Source: Syngnathus acus
Taxonomy: Eukaryota; Chordata; Actinopteri; Syngnathiformes; Syngnathidae
NCBI RefSeq assembly: GCF_901709675.1
Contig: NC_051098.1
Location: 8,557,000-8,620,999, forward strand
Length of the DNA: 64,000 nucleotides
Direction: 5' to 3'
Both the position numbers and the translations under genes were made by a program. Shown in pieces: positions 11,401-23,400 of this stretch. The notes under the pieces were generated by a model. It had not been told where the DNA came from and ran no database searches. It saw nothing but the letters and a program-made list of their open reading frames with translations. Position 1 is the first letter of the stretch; the number at the start of each line of letters is the position of its first letter.

Positions 11401-14400
11401 GGGTTGTAGGTTTACCGGTGGTGTACATGTTCCCTTATTTGCTTTGTCTATCATTTTTGGAAAAAGGTATTGATAAAAGTATTATTCCCAAGAGTTACAA
11501 ATTGATTTTCTGTTTTTAAATCATAGTGCACAGCCATCCAACGTCTTGCAGGAGCTCATCGCAGCACCCTGAAAGCCTTGCAGGTGGTCACCCGCCAACT
11601 TGCCAATCAGTTTCACAACAAACTCCCGTCTTATTGTGGAGAATTGAGCCGGCTCCTTTGCCAGCTCTCTCTTTGCTCGGCCAAGATACAAGTTGACCCG
11701 GGCTCGCCCATGCCGGAGACGGCTGTCGATATCCTGCGCAAGCTCGAGGTGATGGAAACATGATCATAGAGATGACTGTTTCTCATCACACCCAAGTGCA
11801 CAAGTGTAACTGATGATTATGTCTCCCATTAGATTTTGGACCACATAATCAGCCAACACGAGACACGGCAGGCCATGCAAGACCGAGCTTGTCCTTCACA
11901 GAAGAAGTCCACTTATCCCAGCATGTCGCCTGCCTCCAGAAGCGGTGTGCCTCGCGGGCTCCCTAAAGCCACTAAGCCACTGCGAAGTAGCCATGGTGAG
12001 AACACAGTGAACGTGTACACATGCAGCTGTATGTCAAAATTAAACTAATATAAAGGCAATTCAATTCAAGAAATAAAATGAAATAATTAAATTGTAAAAT
12101 AATCAATGACTATTAACTATTAATTATCATTTGAGGACTAGGTAATGATTATGTCAATATCAACCTTCTAATTATTTAATAGGTATTAATTATTTCATTG
12201 ATTTAATACTTTTAAAAATATTTAATAAAATTTGTATTTGTTCAATAGTGTTTTATTTCTTCAATAGCATAATGAGGCTTTTCCCTGATTTCATTGCAAT
12301 TTCTTTTTATTTAATGCATTTAATTTTTCTTTGTAATTTAATGTAATTTTTAATTATTTAATTCACACTTACATAAAGGAGAAACATTTGTAAAATGTAA
12401 TCACATTTTAAAGATTGCAGGTAATTACATTTTTTTAAAAACAATGTCATTGTGACATTTATGTTTGTTACTGTGCCATGATATTTTTCTAATATCTGCT
12501 TTGGCTCAATAAAGTTTGGCAAACGCTGATTTAAATGCTCAGGGAGCCGAAGTTTCACATGATTTGCTGACATGATATGTGGTTTTACTTTTGAGGTTCA
12601 ATGGCCCTCCTGCTGTTAGTTAATTTACCTCCCTAAATTAGTGTGGGCACCCTGCTAACTGTCAACCATTTGTCATGTTGCCAGCTTCGAGAATGGCGGC
12701 ACAGAAGCTGCGCAGGCCAGACCGGCCATTCCGGCCAGTCAGCCTGCAGAGGGCACCACAGCAGCTCAAGAGAAACTCCCCTGGGGAAAAAAAGCAGCAG
12801 GCTACAAAAGTGAAGGTATTTGTGGGAATTGTAAGTGCCACAATTATCCCATGCTGACACGCAGCGTATGAAATAGTTTATATGCTGTTAGGTCAATCTT
12901 GGGAAGGAGGACGCCCATTTCAAGGAACCCACAGTGGCCTCTCGCCTCCGAGTCAATCAGCCCCCTTCCAGGGAGACGTCAGTGCCATGGATACCGGCGT
13001 CCTCACATTCTCTCTCGCCGTCGCGGTGAGCCTCCTGTTGCCTATTCCTTTCATATGTTGTGATTATGCAGGCCGCAGTTGAATTTATACTTAACTCTCC
13101 ACTCTCATGGGAATTCTGGTGGTATACACTCCATTAGGTACACTTTGACATACCGAATGGTTGCAAACAGGGGCTATGTCAATGAAAAAAAAACTTATGA
13201 CTGTATGCATATTATTGTATGTTTGTAATTATGTAGAAGAGTATTCATCTTGAAAAATGTCAAGTCAAACTTGTGATAAATTAAGCTGTATTTTTCCAAT
13301 ATTGTCTCAAGAAGCCATGCCTGAAAACACAGAAAGTCTTAAGAATGCTTTTGTTGCTCACTAGCAGGGGTCCTTTAGAAAAGAACTGCTTCCAGAGAAT
13401 TCATCTTCTGCCGACCAAAATTGAACCCCACATATTTATGGACGATGCAAAATTTGAATGATTTTTGACTTTTTGTCGTGGCTTGTTGGAGCATGGCAGC
13501 AAATTTTGACAACATGCCTAAAAACATCAAGTTTAGTTTCCTTTTCTTTTTCAATTCTGCCCTGAAACCAGTTTCACTGAGCAACATGAAATCTGGTAGA
13601 TTAGCCCCTCAAAAACTATCAACAATCCATACTTGAAAAGACACATGAAGTTAGCCATTTTGGTTTGTTTTGTCCATTTTACGGTGAATTTAGCCATTCC
13701 CACTGAAGGGGATGTCGCAGCCTTCGTTTGACAGTATGCCATTTTGCCTCTGTTGCTTCAAGATGCCATTAATCAAAATCTCTGTCGCTTCGACAGCTCT
13801 GGTCACAAGACAACACATGAGCCAAGATGCCTCTCGTCTCCCGCCAAGCTGACGTCGTCCTCAAGCCCCCAGAAAGTGCCCGTGAGGTTCAGTGAAGAGG
13901 GCCAGCCGAGCTCGGACAACAAACGACAAGCCCAGAATGAAGCACTAAGGTAACATTCGTTCTTTATTTATCAACCCTTTATTTGTATTACATATTTAAA
14001 CAGGTTTGAATTAGGGTTGGTTTTACAGCTGTCCTAGTTGGCACAAAAAAATAACAAATCTGGAAGAGAGGGCAGTTTAATGAGTCCCTTGTTTGTATTT
14101 ATTTCCAACTGTCAATTTTTACTTATTCGCAGCCGCTGGCATTCCTCACCAATCAGTTACTCGTCTATTTTCCCTGCACAATGAATTAATCAAACCGCTT
14201 GCTCAATTCTAAATCGAGGTCATTCGTCTTTGTGGGAGATTAATTCACAGCTTGGTTTTCTGTTCCACATATGTTTATTTATTCAAAACAGCTTTACCAC
14301 GATTAGGCCACCCAAAGAATCAGGAGCCTGTGAAAATGTTTCAAATTGCATTTTATTAAGAAACAATTATAAAGAGAAGCTAACAAACGTATGTAAACAA

Positions 14401-17400
14401 AAAAATAAATTACAGTACATTTATTAAGAAGCAATATAAAGAGAAGCTAACAAATGTATGTAAACATAAAACTAAAATACAGTACAACTATTCACTCCTG
14501 AAAGACAGAAGTGGAACGTGTTACATGCAATATGCAAGTTATTGCCTTTGTCCATTTCCTGTGCTGTGATTATCATGCCACTTTCTGTGGTTATGTCTCC
14601 AAAAAATTGGAGAAGAAAAGTAATAAGTAGAACTAAAATAAAGTAAAACTACCCACTAAACTTACTGCGCTCTTTGAAAATGGAGGGGGGCAGTAAAAAA
14701 CAAATTTCTACACTAGACGATTTGCATTTGACTCAAATTAATATGTGTGTAACTAATGCAGTAATTAATAGCATTGGTCACTGATGGCATACTGGTACAT
14801 TCGTACGACTTGGCTGCAGATAATAATGGTTCACTTCCCACTCAGTGACTGTGTGAATGGATTTGACAGTATTATTACTGTAAAGAAAAAAAAAAGAACG
14901 CACAACATTTTGTTCACCGTAGAGGCGCCTGGTTGGACAAGATAACCACGCAACGACTAAAGGACCTTAACGAGCTGACACGAGAGGAGGCCGAGCGCAT
15001 TCAACGTTTGAGGTGTGGTTAAAGGCAGCAGGCAGATCCCCCCCCCCCTCTAATTGCTACCTTGTAGCAAGAGAGAACACGTTCAATACCAGATAACAAT
15101 GAAAGTAATAAACTTTTTTGTTGCACAGGGATGAGGTTGTCTCACCGACACAATGGGCTGAGAGGGCTGAGCAGCAGATGCGAGAGCGAATTAAGCCGCT
15201 TCTGGATGAGGCCAAGGTTGGGTGATATCTCACTTTATATATATCTTAAATTGGAAAACAACTTTAAATGCATTGCTGCCACCTTCTGATTGTGTGGGGC
15301 TTTCTAAACATTACACAACCTCCTAACCCGACTCAAAAATAGAAATAGAAAATTGAAACTTAACTCACAACTTCTCTGTAAAAATGTATTCTGTATTCAA
15401 AGCTAATGTCTGACCTCTTAGCGAAATAATTTGTTGTTAGTGTATGTAGTTCTTGTGTCTTCCATGTGTTCAGCACAATACCCCAAGGATTAGAGCTTTT
15501 TTGCTTTTTTTTTTTTTTGCGCATGTGAAATTGGGTCGTTTTACAGGCAGCTCTGTCTCATGCTATGAGCCAGCCCTGATCACACCCCAACATACTGCTG
15601 GGCCAATGGAAAGTTCAGCTTTCATTGAATTGACCACCAATGGGCTGGATCAGACGATGCGAGCAAGCAGGACAATGAAAGTTGATGATGGTCTCAAGGT
15701 CACGCTGTGCAGTTGGTTGTCTAATTTAAAACTTGATGAGTGGACAGGCACTCAAGCGAGACAACTGTTTTGTAAAAATAAAATTTCCCTTTTTACTCAA
15801 ATAAAATTCAAAGCATTCATGGCCTTGGCAGCAAAATCAATCTTGATTTGCTAGCTGCATTTGTCGACTTTTGCATGAATAAATTAGGAGGAATTGCAAA
15901 GTGAGAGTGTCACTCATGTTCTCCTACAACAACATCAACAACACAATGCTAAACACAACAGGTTTGAATTGGGGGTAAGAGCATCAGCATTTCTCAACCA
16001 ATTCAAATGCAATTAAGAGACAACAATGTGAAATCGGTTCACTGCTGATGTGGTCTTGCATTATTTCGTCCCAAATTCCACATTATAGTTACTCAATATT
16101 TCCCAACAGAGGTCAAACAAATGTGCCTGTTGTGCATCTTTTGCTACTGTTTGGTCTCCCAAATGTGACTATACTGTATAGTAAACTATGATTCAGATGC
16201 AAAAACATGCATACCATATGTAACTGAACCAAGCTTGCTCAAAGAGCTGCTCGAATATACATAGGCTTTTCCCACTTGAACATCAAAGACAAGATCCGGT
16301 GGATAAATAACAGTGCCATGTCTGGGCAGAGGATTTTCAAGAGCAGCCAAGACCCCAGGGCTATCGGCGTGATGTCATCGCCCATTTCCGCTTACAGCTC
16401 CTCAGGGGGCATATTTGGTCGTTTCTGCGGTTTGCTATGTATGACGTGTTGTGATTCATTATTTAACTGTACGGCGCCTCTCTGTGGCTGCTTTGGGCTT
16501 TTGTAACAGTGTTTCAAGTGCCGTTTATCTTCATCTGTGTGTTTACCTCAGCATCTCGGAGAGTCCAGGAGCAGGAGCAACTCGTCGCTGAGGAATAAGC
16601 TGTCAGAGCAGGCTGCAACGAGTGTAAACCACAAAGGCTATTCTTAGCCGGGCAATCAAGCAAGGCTCGGATACACTCAAATTCAATTCCCTTAATGTCC
16701 CTTAATGGTTCACGTTCCTCAGGTGGCTGAGAAGGGCGAGGAGGCAGATCTCTTGGATGAGGCAGCACTGCGGTTTGTGCAAGCCCCCACCCTGGAGGTA
16801 ATGCTGCAGCGCATGGAGGAAATACAGGTAAAGGTCGCCGTGGAAACACCCAACCGCTCGTAGCGGGGAGGCTCAGCGCGTTTACCAAATGTGTTTCCGA
16901 GCAGAGGGACCAGGAGCAAGTGAGGAGACGAGTCGCTTCGATCGCCTACTCGGATACTCTACAGTGGGAACAACCAGCAGGTACTCTTCACATGCAGGCA
17001 TACTAAACACTCCATTAACTGCGCTCAGGCAATTAGGACAAGCTCAACCTGGACATCATTTGGGCCTACTTGACACCTAAACTCTACTTGAATAGTTTGA
17101 GTGTTCTTATACCTGCTCAAGATTGGTACACTTCCCCTCCTCTGGCATGCATGGAGATGAGCCAGAAAAAATCCTCATCAGTCCCGCACAAGTATATGCA
17201 CAACATATGTAATCTGATTCCTCTTTTCTTCAGTTATTACTGATAATCACCACTTGAATAATAGCAATAAATAGAACGTCTCAAAATCTTCAGGAATATT
17301 CCTGGAAAAACTGGATAATTACCCCACCCCCCAAAAAGACAAACACTAGTAAAAATAAGTCTGTGTCTATGTGAATTCACAAGTGCAAATATGTAAGGGG

Positions 17401-20400
17401 CATTGTAGTTTTATATTGTAAAATCAACTTTCACCACTAGATGGCAGGCCTGCTTGTTTGCACTTTTACTGGCTCTTATACTGACTGATATTTATGTAAT
17501 CTCGTGTGAAAAGTAGCCTTATTTGCTGGTGGGGTAGTTCAGATCACAACAGCTTGAGTAACCATCATCATTTTTTGTGCATTTGGAATGATATGCAGGC
17601 CAAAAAGGTGCCTCAATATTACAGTTTTGAGGCAGTTGATTTTTGTGATGAAAAAAAAGATGGGTAAAATGACTTCGCTTGCTGTGTAGCAGTTTTGTGC
17701 CATCTTTCAGCGGCGGCTACTTTTATGCAAGAGAGCCATTTGCACTGGAAGAAAAATACAGTATGTTGTTATTTTGTTGTTTGCTTCAGACCTTTTTACA
17801 CGCATTGAGAAATGTATTATAAGAATTATATTTAATTATATTAAGACCACATATGCCCGGATTTTGTTTTCTTCACTTCCCCTCTTGGTGGAGAATGGTC
17901 ACCCAATCCAATTATTTCCTCACAGTCACCATCTCCTTCCTCTCTATGCACTTGCTAGGCTCTCAGGTCCAGGTTGCCAGCTCGCGGCCGAGCTCTCCAC
18001 AGCCCATTAGACTGACCAAACCAGTGCTGAGGCAGCCGCCACTCGCTGATATTGTTCTGGAAGAACCAGTGGAGACAGGGTAGGTTTTCTCGCTGTCATT
18101 CCTGTCTTTTCATTCTTTTCTATTATACAACCCTTTTAGAAACCAACCAGATTTACCTGTATGATGAGTACAGAAAGTACAAATGGTTACATTTAAGTAC
18201 AAAAATAAATTTTCCAGGGTACATTACTGTAAGGTAGATTGTACCTCGGGGGGCAGATGTGGGCCCCTGAGTGTGCAAATAGCCACAGGATGCCACTGGC
18301 TAGTTTCCATAATCAGGCCTCCTGACTGAATGAAATGTTTTTTTTCAACAGCACTCTATTTTGTTCCTGGTGAAATGTCACTATAAGTGCTTTCTCATGA
18401 GGAGGCCTAGTTTCTTTCTTTGATTGGTGGGAAAAAAGGTTACTTTGCAGTGACCTCACCTGTACGCTAAGGAAAAAGCCATAACTTCCTCAGGCTTTGC
18501 TTGCAGCTGCTCAACTGCTGGAAGTAATAAAGACGGTGTATTGCACTCATAGCAAATATTTAAGAAGCTCTGCGGAAGAGGAAGAAGACAATATTGATCA
18601 AAACCAAAGAAATTCAAGAAAAAACAAAACATTAGGAAATGTCTGTTCATGGATAATCACGGAGTTATTTTTTTCATAATTTGTCAAAATAGGATAAAGG
18701 ACGTTATGTTTTGTTCAGATTTCAAATGTTAAAAACATACCAAAAGAACAAGAAAGTACTTTATTTTGCAGTGCATAAACCATATAAAGCAAAACACAAA
18801 AGATACATATTTGGCTCTTTATATTACAGGGGATTTCTAACACATATCTGCATAATATTCATGATATTTAATGATCACTGCCACCACTCTAAGTACTCCT
18901 AAGTGCTACTACTACATCAGCATCGTCGTTGACATCAATCCATTCAGAGCTTTTAGCAGAAGGACTGACTTGTTTTGACTAGAGAACAGCAGCAGTCTCA
19001 AGTCATGCAATGTGCATGAAGCAACATGGTTCTTACAGGCGTGCCAGGCTCACTCGAAGGCAAATAAGTTGAACACGGGGAGTCAGTGGGGGTGAAGACT
19101 GGCTGGAGGAAGTGTGAAGTAGATGAGGCATTTGGAGATTGCAAGTTGCTGCTTCTTAAGATTAGCGTGTGCACTGAAGTGATCAAATATGAGCTTGATT
19201 AGACGTTCATCATAGAACGCTGAAAAAAATGTCATCATCCTTCGGGACACGAACCTCAAGAGGGACTAATCGGACTTGAGTTTAGCAGCCTGAAGGAATG
19301 AGCTGCCGTTATGTGTGCAGTTAACGTCTATGCTAAAATAACACTTTGAAGAGCTAATGACAGCGTATAGCTAATGTATGCTTTGTTGTCAGCAGTTGAG
19401 AACAGTTTACCATGTTAGAGCAGCAATAACAGAAATATAACTGTTGTCCATTCCCACCAGGCACTTTTTGTCAAATCGGTATTCATGAATTGAAAAGACT
19501 CAAACAGCTGACCAACACAACTAACCAACCTTTTTTTTCCCCTCAACAACTTACCAATGAAAATTCATACCAACTAACCAAAATAGTGAAACATAGTTTG
19601 TACCAACCCAAAAAAAAAAAAACACCAAGTTTGAACATCCAACCAACAAAACACTCAAACCAACCCAATCAGATTAACCAACCGATGTTTTATACCAACA
19701 AAACGGCTCCGTGTTAAGCGTAACAGCGGGTGCCGTATTAGTCAGATTCTTGCATTCTGTCTGTCCTGTCTGTACCGTCTGTCCTCTTTCTTCCAAGGAA
19801 TAAACTAGAATGATGACTCCATGTAGACGCTGATACAATAGTGAGAGATTTCATGTTTCAAGATAAGATTTATGTCTCCATCGTGAGTCCAGACACAGAC
19901 GCCCGGGCAGGCCGCCACCCTGGCTGACCCCTTGGCGTCTTCCGTCAAAATCGATAGATGGAGGACCCACTCAGTAATATTCCAAAGCTTTCATGCATTC
20001 TTTGTCTTTTTTCTTTTTCTTTTTTTAATCCCTTTGCCTCTATTGTTTGAGGGGCTGCAGTTCCAAAAAAGGTGCTCACCACTTCCACACAATCATTTTA
20101 GCACATCATTGATTGCCCAGCATTTAAGTGTTTGTCAGTGTCAAAGACTGCGAGCTAGTGCCAAGCTAAAACAATGACACTTTTTTTTTTTTTTTTTACC
20201 TCCGTATTGATTTTTTTTTTCACTCTTCAAAGATCAGCAGACTTTCAGTGAGCTATCCTATTTTGAAGTTGTCTTCACGGCCTTCTTGACAAATCCTTGA
20301 GTCAATCGAGACTCCTCTGGTGGAAATACAAATTCTCTAAAATAAACTATCAAGGATAATATGCTTGAAAACCTGCGGAATCTTTTTTTTTTTTATTCCC

Positions 20401-23400
20401 GACCAGCACAAACGGACGTCCTTCTAGTGTATCGTTTGGAAGAAAGGAAGAAATCCAAAAGAACTTACAGAATTCAGTTCACGGTGTATCCTCACGTGGC
20501 CACAAAGCCGTTAATGTCGCTAAGCGTGTCAGCACAATTATTGACTAAAGTAAACAACCTTGAACCAAGACGTTACATTAGTCGGACTTGGTAGACTGTA
20601 TTCTGTCTGTCTGCTCTGTACAACCTCTCCTTTTTCTTGCAAGGAATAAACGAGGGCCGGGGGGGGTTGATGTGATGAATCAAGATCTAGAATGTTTTGG
20701 GCCACAAGTCAGTTTTTAGTAGCACGAGTGGCTCTCGAGAAAGGCGTGTGTGTGGGAACTGCCGCAACACTAAATATAGCTCAGAGAGCACAAGAAGCAG
20801 GCCGATCCGTCCAAGTAGGGAGGATTAGAAAGCGCTCAGCTGTGCCCAGCTGAGCCCTCTGCAAACCGTCGCTTTACAAATTCATCATCATGACCTCAGA
20901 CAACGCCACCTCTAAATAAATTGGTGTCAGATTCAGCTCATACTGTCCATAATGCCATATGCGTGTTTGAAAGGGGGGTGAAAGTATGGCCCACTCCGTT
21001 GTCTAATCCGACCCACCCAGCATTTCAATTATCATGTGTCCTGTAATATTTGTTGTACTTGTAGCCATGAATTAATTTGCGAACTGACTGATTATAGCTA
21101 AGCATCTATACACAGCTATACACAGCTATACACATTCAAAATGTTTTATTGCATTTAACCCAACAACCCAACTTTGGTTAAAATTGGACTGATCTGGGAA
21201 TCTGACCCCAACATTCTTCTTTTTTTTTTTAGAGAAAAAAAAACCAATTGGGTTGTTCCAAATAGATCAAATGGATCCAACTTCCTGGGTTGGTTAAATT
21301 TGTAACCCATCGATTTTAAGTATACTGGGTGGTGGCCGTGCCTCAGGCAGTAGAGTCGTTCAGGAACTGGAGGGTTGGTGGTTCGAACCTAGCTCTGTCC
21401 GAGTCACGTGTTGTTGTGTCCTTGGGCAAGGCATTTCACATACCTAGCCTCCAGTGCCACTCACACTGGGTGCGAATGTTTGGTGATGGTTGGAGGGGCA
21501 GTTGGCTCACACTGACTGCCACTTCTCTGTCAGCCTACCTCAGGGCAGCTGTAGCTACACATGTAGCTTACCGCCACCAGAGTGCTTTGAGTACAATTGT
21601 GAAGCGTCTTTGAGTGTACAGAAAAGCTCTCTGGACACTCAAGTTTGATGTATTATGATTATACTGTACCTTATTTTAGTATAAACCCTTAAAAATGCAG
21701 GGTTAAAAATTTGACCGACCTGCTAAATTGGGTCAATTGAGTGGTTGTTTTGTACTACAACCCAGGAATTTGGGTTAAATGACCCAACTTAGCAGTTAGT
21801 CCAATTTTCAACCCAATTGGGTTGTTTCTAACCCAGCTTCTTTTAAGGGTATTACAAACTTTACATTCACATTTTTTTACCTCAGCTACAATAACTTGAT
21901 GCATCTCTCCGTTTCAACATCAAACGTGGCCCTGATCAGGAATGTTTGCCGACCTCTAGTGTGAACATTCAAAGTGACATTGTGACACGAGCATCTGCCT
22001 GTTTTCTCTTACTACAGAGTCCTTTCTGACAGCAGCCTGGTGGACAGGGCATCCCAGAAAGATGGCCTTCCGATATTCCCTGGTCCGAAGGCGGGTGGCC
22101 CGGCCAGGACTGTATCAGCGTGCCAGGCAGCATGCTGAGAAGCACCGACATACCGGAAGACTACGATTCGCACATGCGCCATGCGACTCACGAGGGCAGC
22201 AGCGGTGATGTCCACTTCTGGTCCATTGCGGACAGGTAACAAGATTCCTAATGCTTTTGATGCCTTTGTAGCAAGCTTCGTCTGAAAATGCCATCACTGT
22301 TGCTTAGAGCTCAGCTAATGACCAATCACTAAACACCTCCAAAATTCCCTTGCGACAAGAAAACTAGAGGTGAATGTCTGGCCACAGTTTGGCAAACATT
22401 TGTGACCTTGAATGAACTGTGACAAACCCAGACGAGATTGCAACATTTGTTTCTTTCAAAACCACTTGCAGTTGCACAGCTCAGTAGGATAGGAGCTTTA
22501 GCAAAAACCCTGTGCGTGGTTTTCCTACTTAGAAATGTATAAACTGCACTGCCGGGTGGGTTTGTCAATGACATGGCATTCTCATTCCCAGAGAGGATGA
22601 AAAGGATTTTTATAGTTCTCTTTCTCTCTGTCTCCCACATCCCCCTCCCTTCCTCCCGCCCCACCAAGTCTCCCATTTACATGCTCAACAGAATTGTTGA
22701 GTTGCTGCAGTGCAGAAGATAATTCTCTCCCCTACTCCCATCTTTTCTGATATTCAAATGTCCTCAGAGATTCCTCATCTTGTTTTCTGCGTCGGGGCAC
22801 AAACAGACCAATGAGTCCCTTATTACAAGTCCCTCGCGAATGTTTGGAGAGACACATCTGCGCTGCGTGTCACGCTTAATATGCAGAAGCACTTCAACAA
22901 TGTCAGCACGTCACATCTGCCTGCCGCTCGAGTACACAAAACACTCGTTTCCTTGCTTATTTCTTTGACTCGATGAATATTCACAAACACCCACCTAGGC
23001 GTGGGGCTCGGGCAAACAAGTGTGTTGCGTAAACAAACTGGGAGCTCATTTTAGATGTGCTATTTTATACACATGGAGCTTTCAGACAAAGCTGTTTATT
23101 GTCAGGTTGTCTTAAATAACTGTTATAAAACAAAACAATTTTTTTTAAACTTTTGCAGCCATTCTTGCTGAGGTGCGAAACTCAATTGAAAAATATATGA
23201 AATCTTTTGCAGAGGTAATGTTAAATTAACAACTGAGATAATGTGATTGCCCAAGTGTGCACATCTTCTTATAACTGAGGATGTGACTGTGTTCAGAATA
23301 ATCAGTCATTTAAATTCATGATAAATGGTAGTCAGCTAACACCTGCCAACATTTAAAGTGGTGCTGATTAACACCCAAAATATTCTGATGTGGTAGAAGA

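Larger units (their letters stand above)
18080..22017 (+). other. kiaa0753: kiaa0753 intron 17
   Basis: Large intron. Holds an ACCAA-rich low-complexity stretch (19490-19700), a pair of similar 80-bp segments (19730-19815 and 20573-20660), three copies of a 10-bp unit ctatacacag at 21106-21135, and a SINE-inside-MITE composite (21155-21850). Rest unique-looking. Confidence 0.55.

Noticed and set aside
15453-15854. 133-codon open frame in kiaa0753 intron 13
   Set aside because: Interrupted by a T-run coding a Phe stretch, no homology, and not in phase with neighbouring exons.
21325-21400. Functional tRNA gene
   Set aside because: B-box is good but the cloverleaf cannot be completed and the sequence continues into a SINE body and tail.
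22018-22235. Alternative acceptor near 22074 to avoid the frame break in exon 18
   Set aside because: It fits phase but removes SLVDRASQKDGLP, which matches human well, so a base loss is the better reading.
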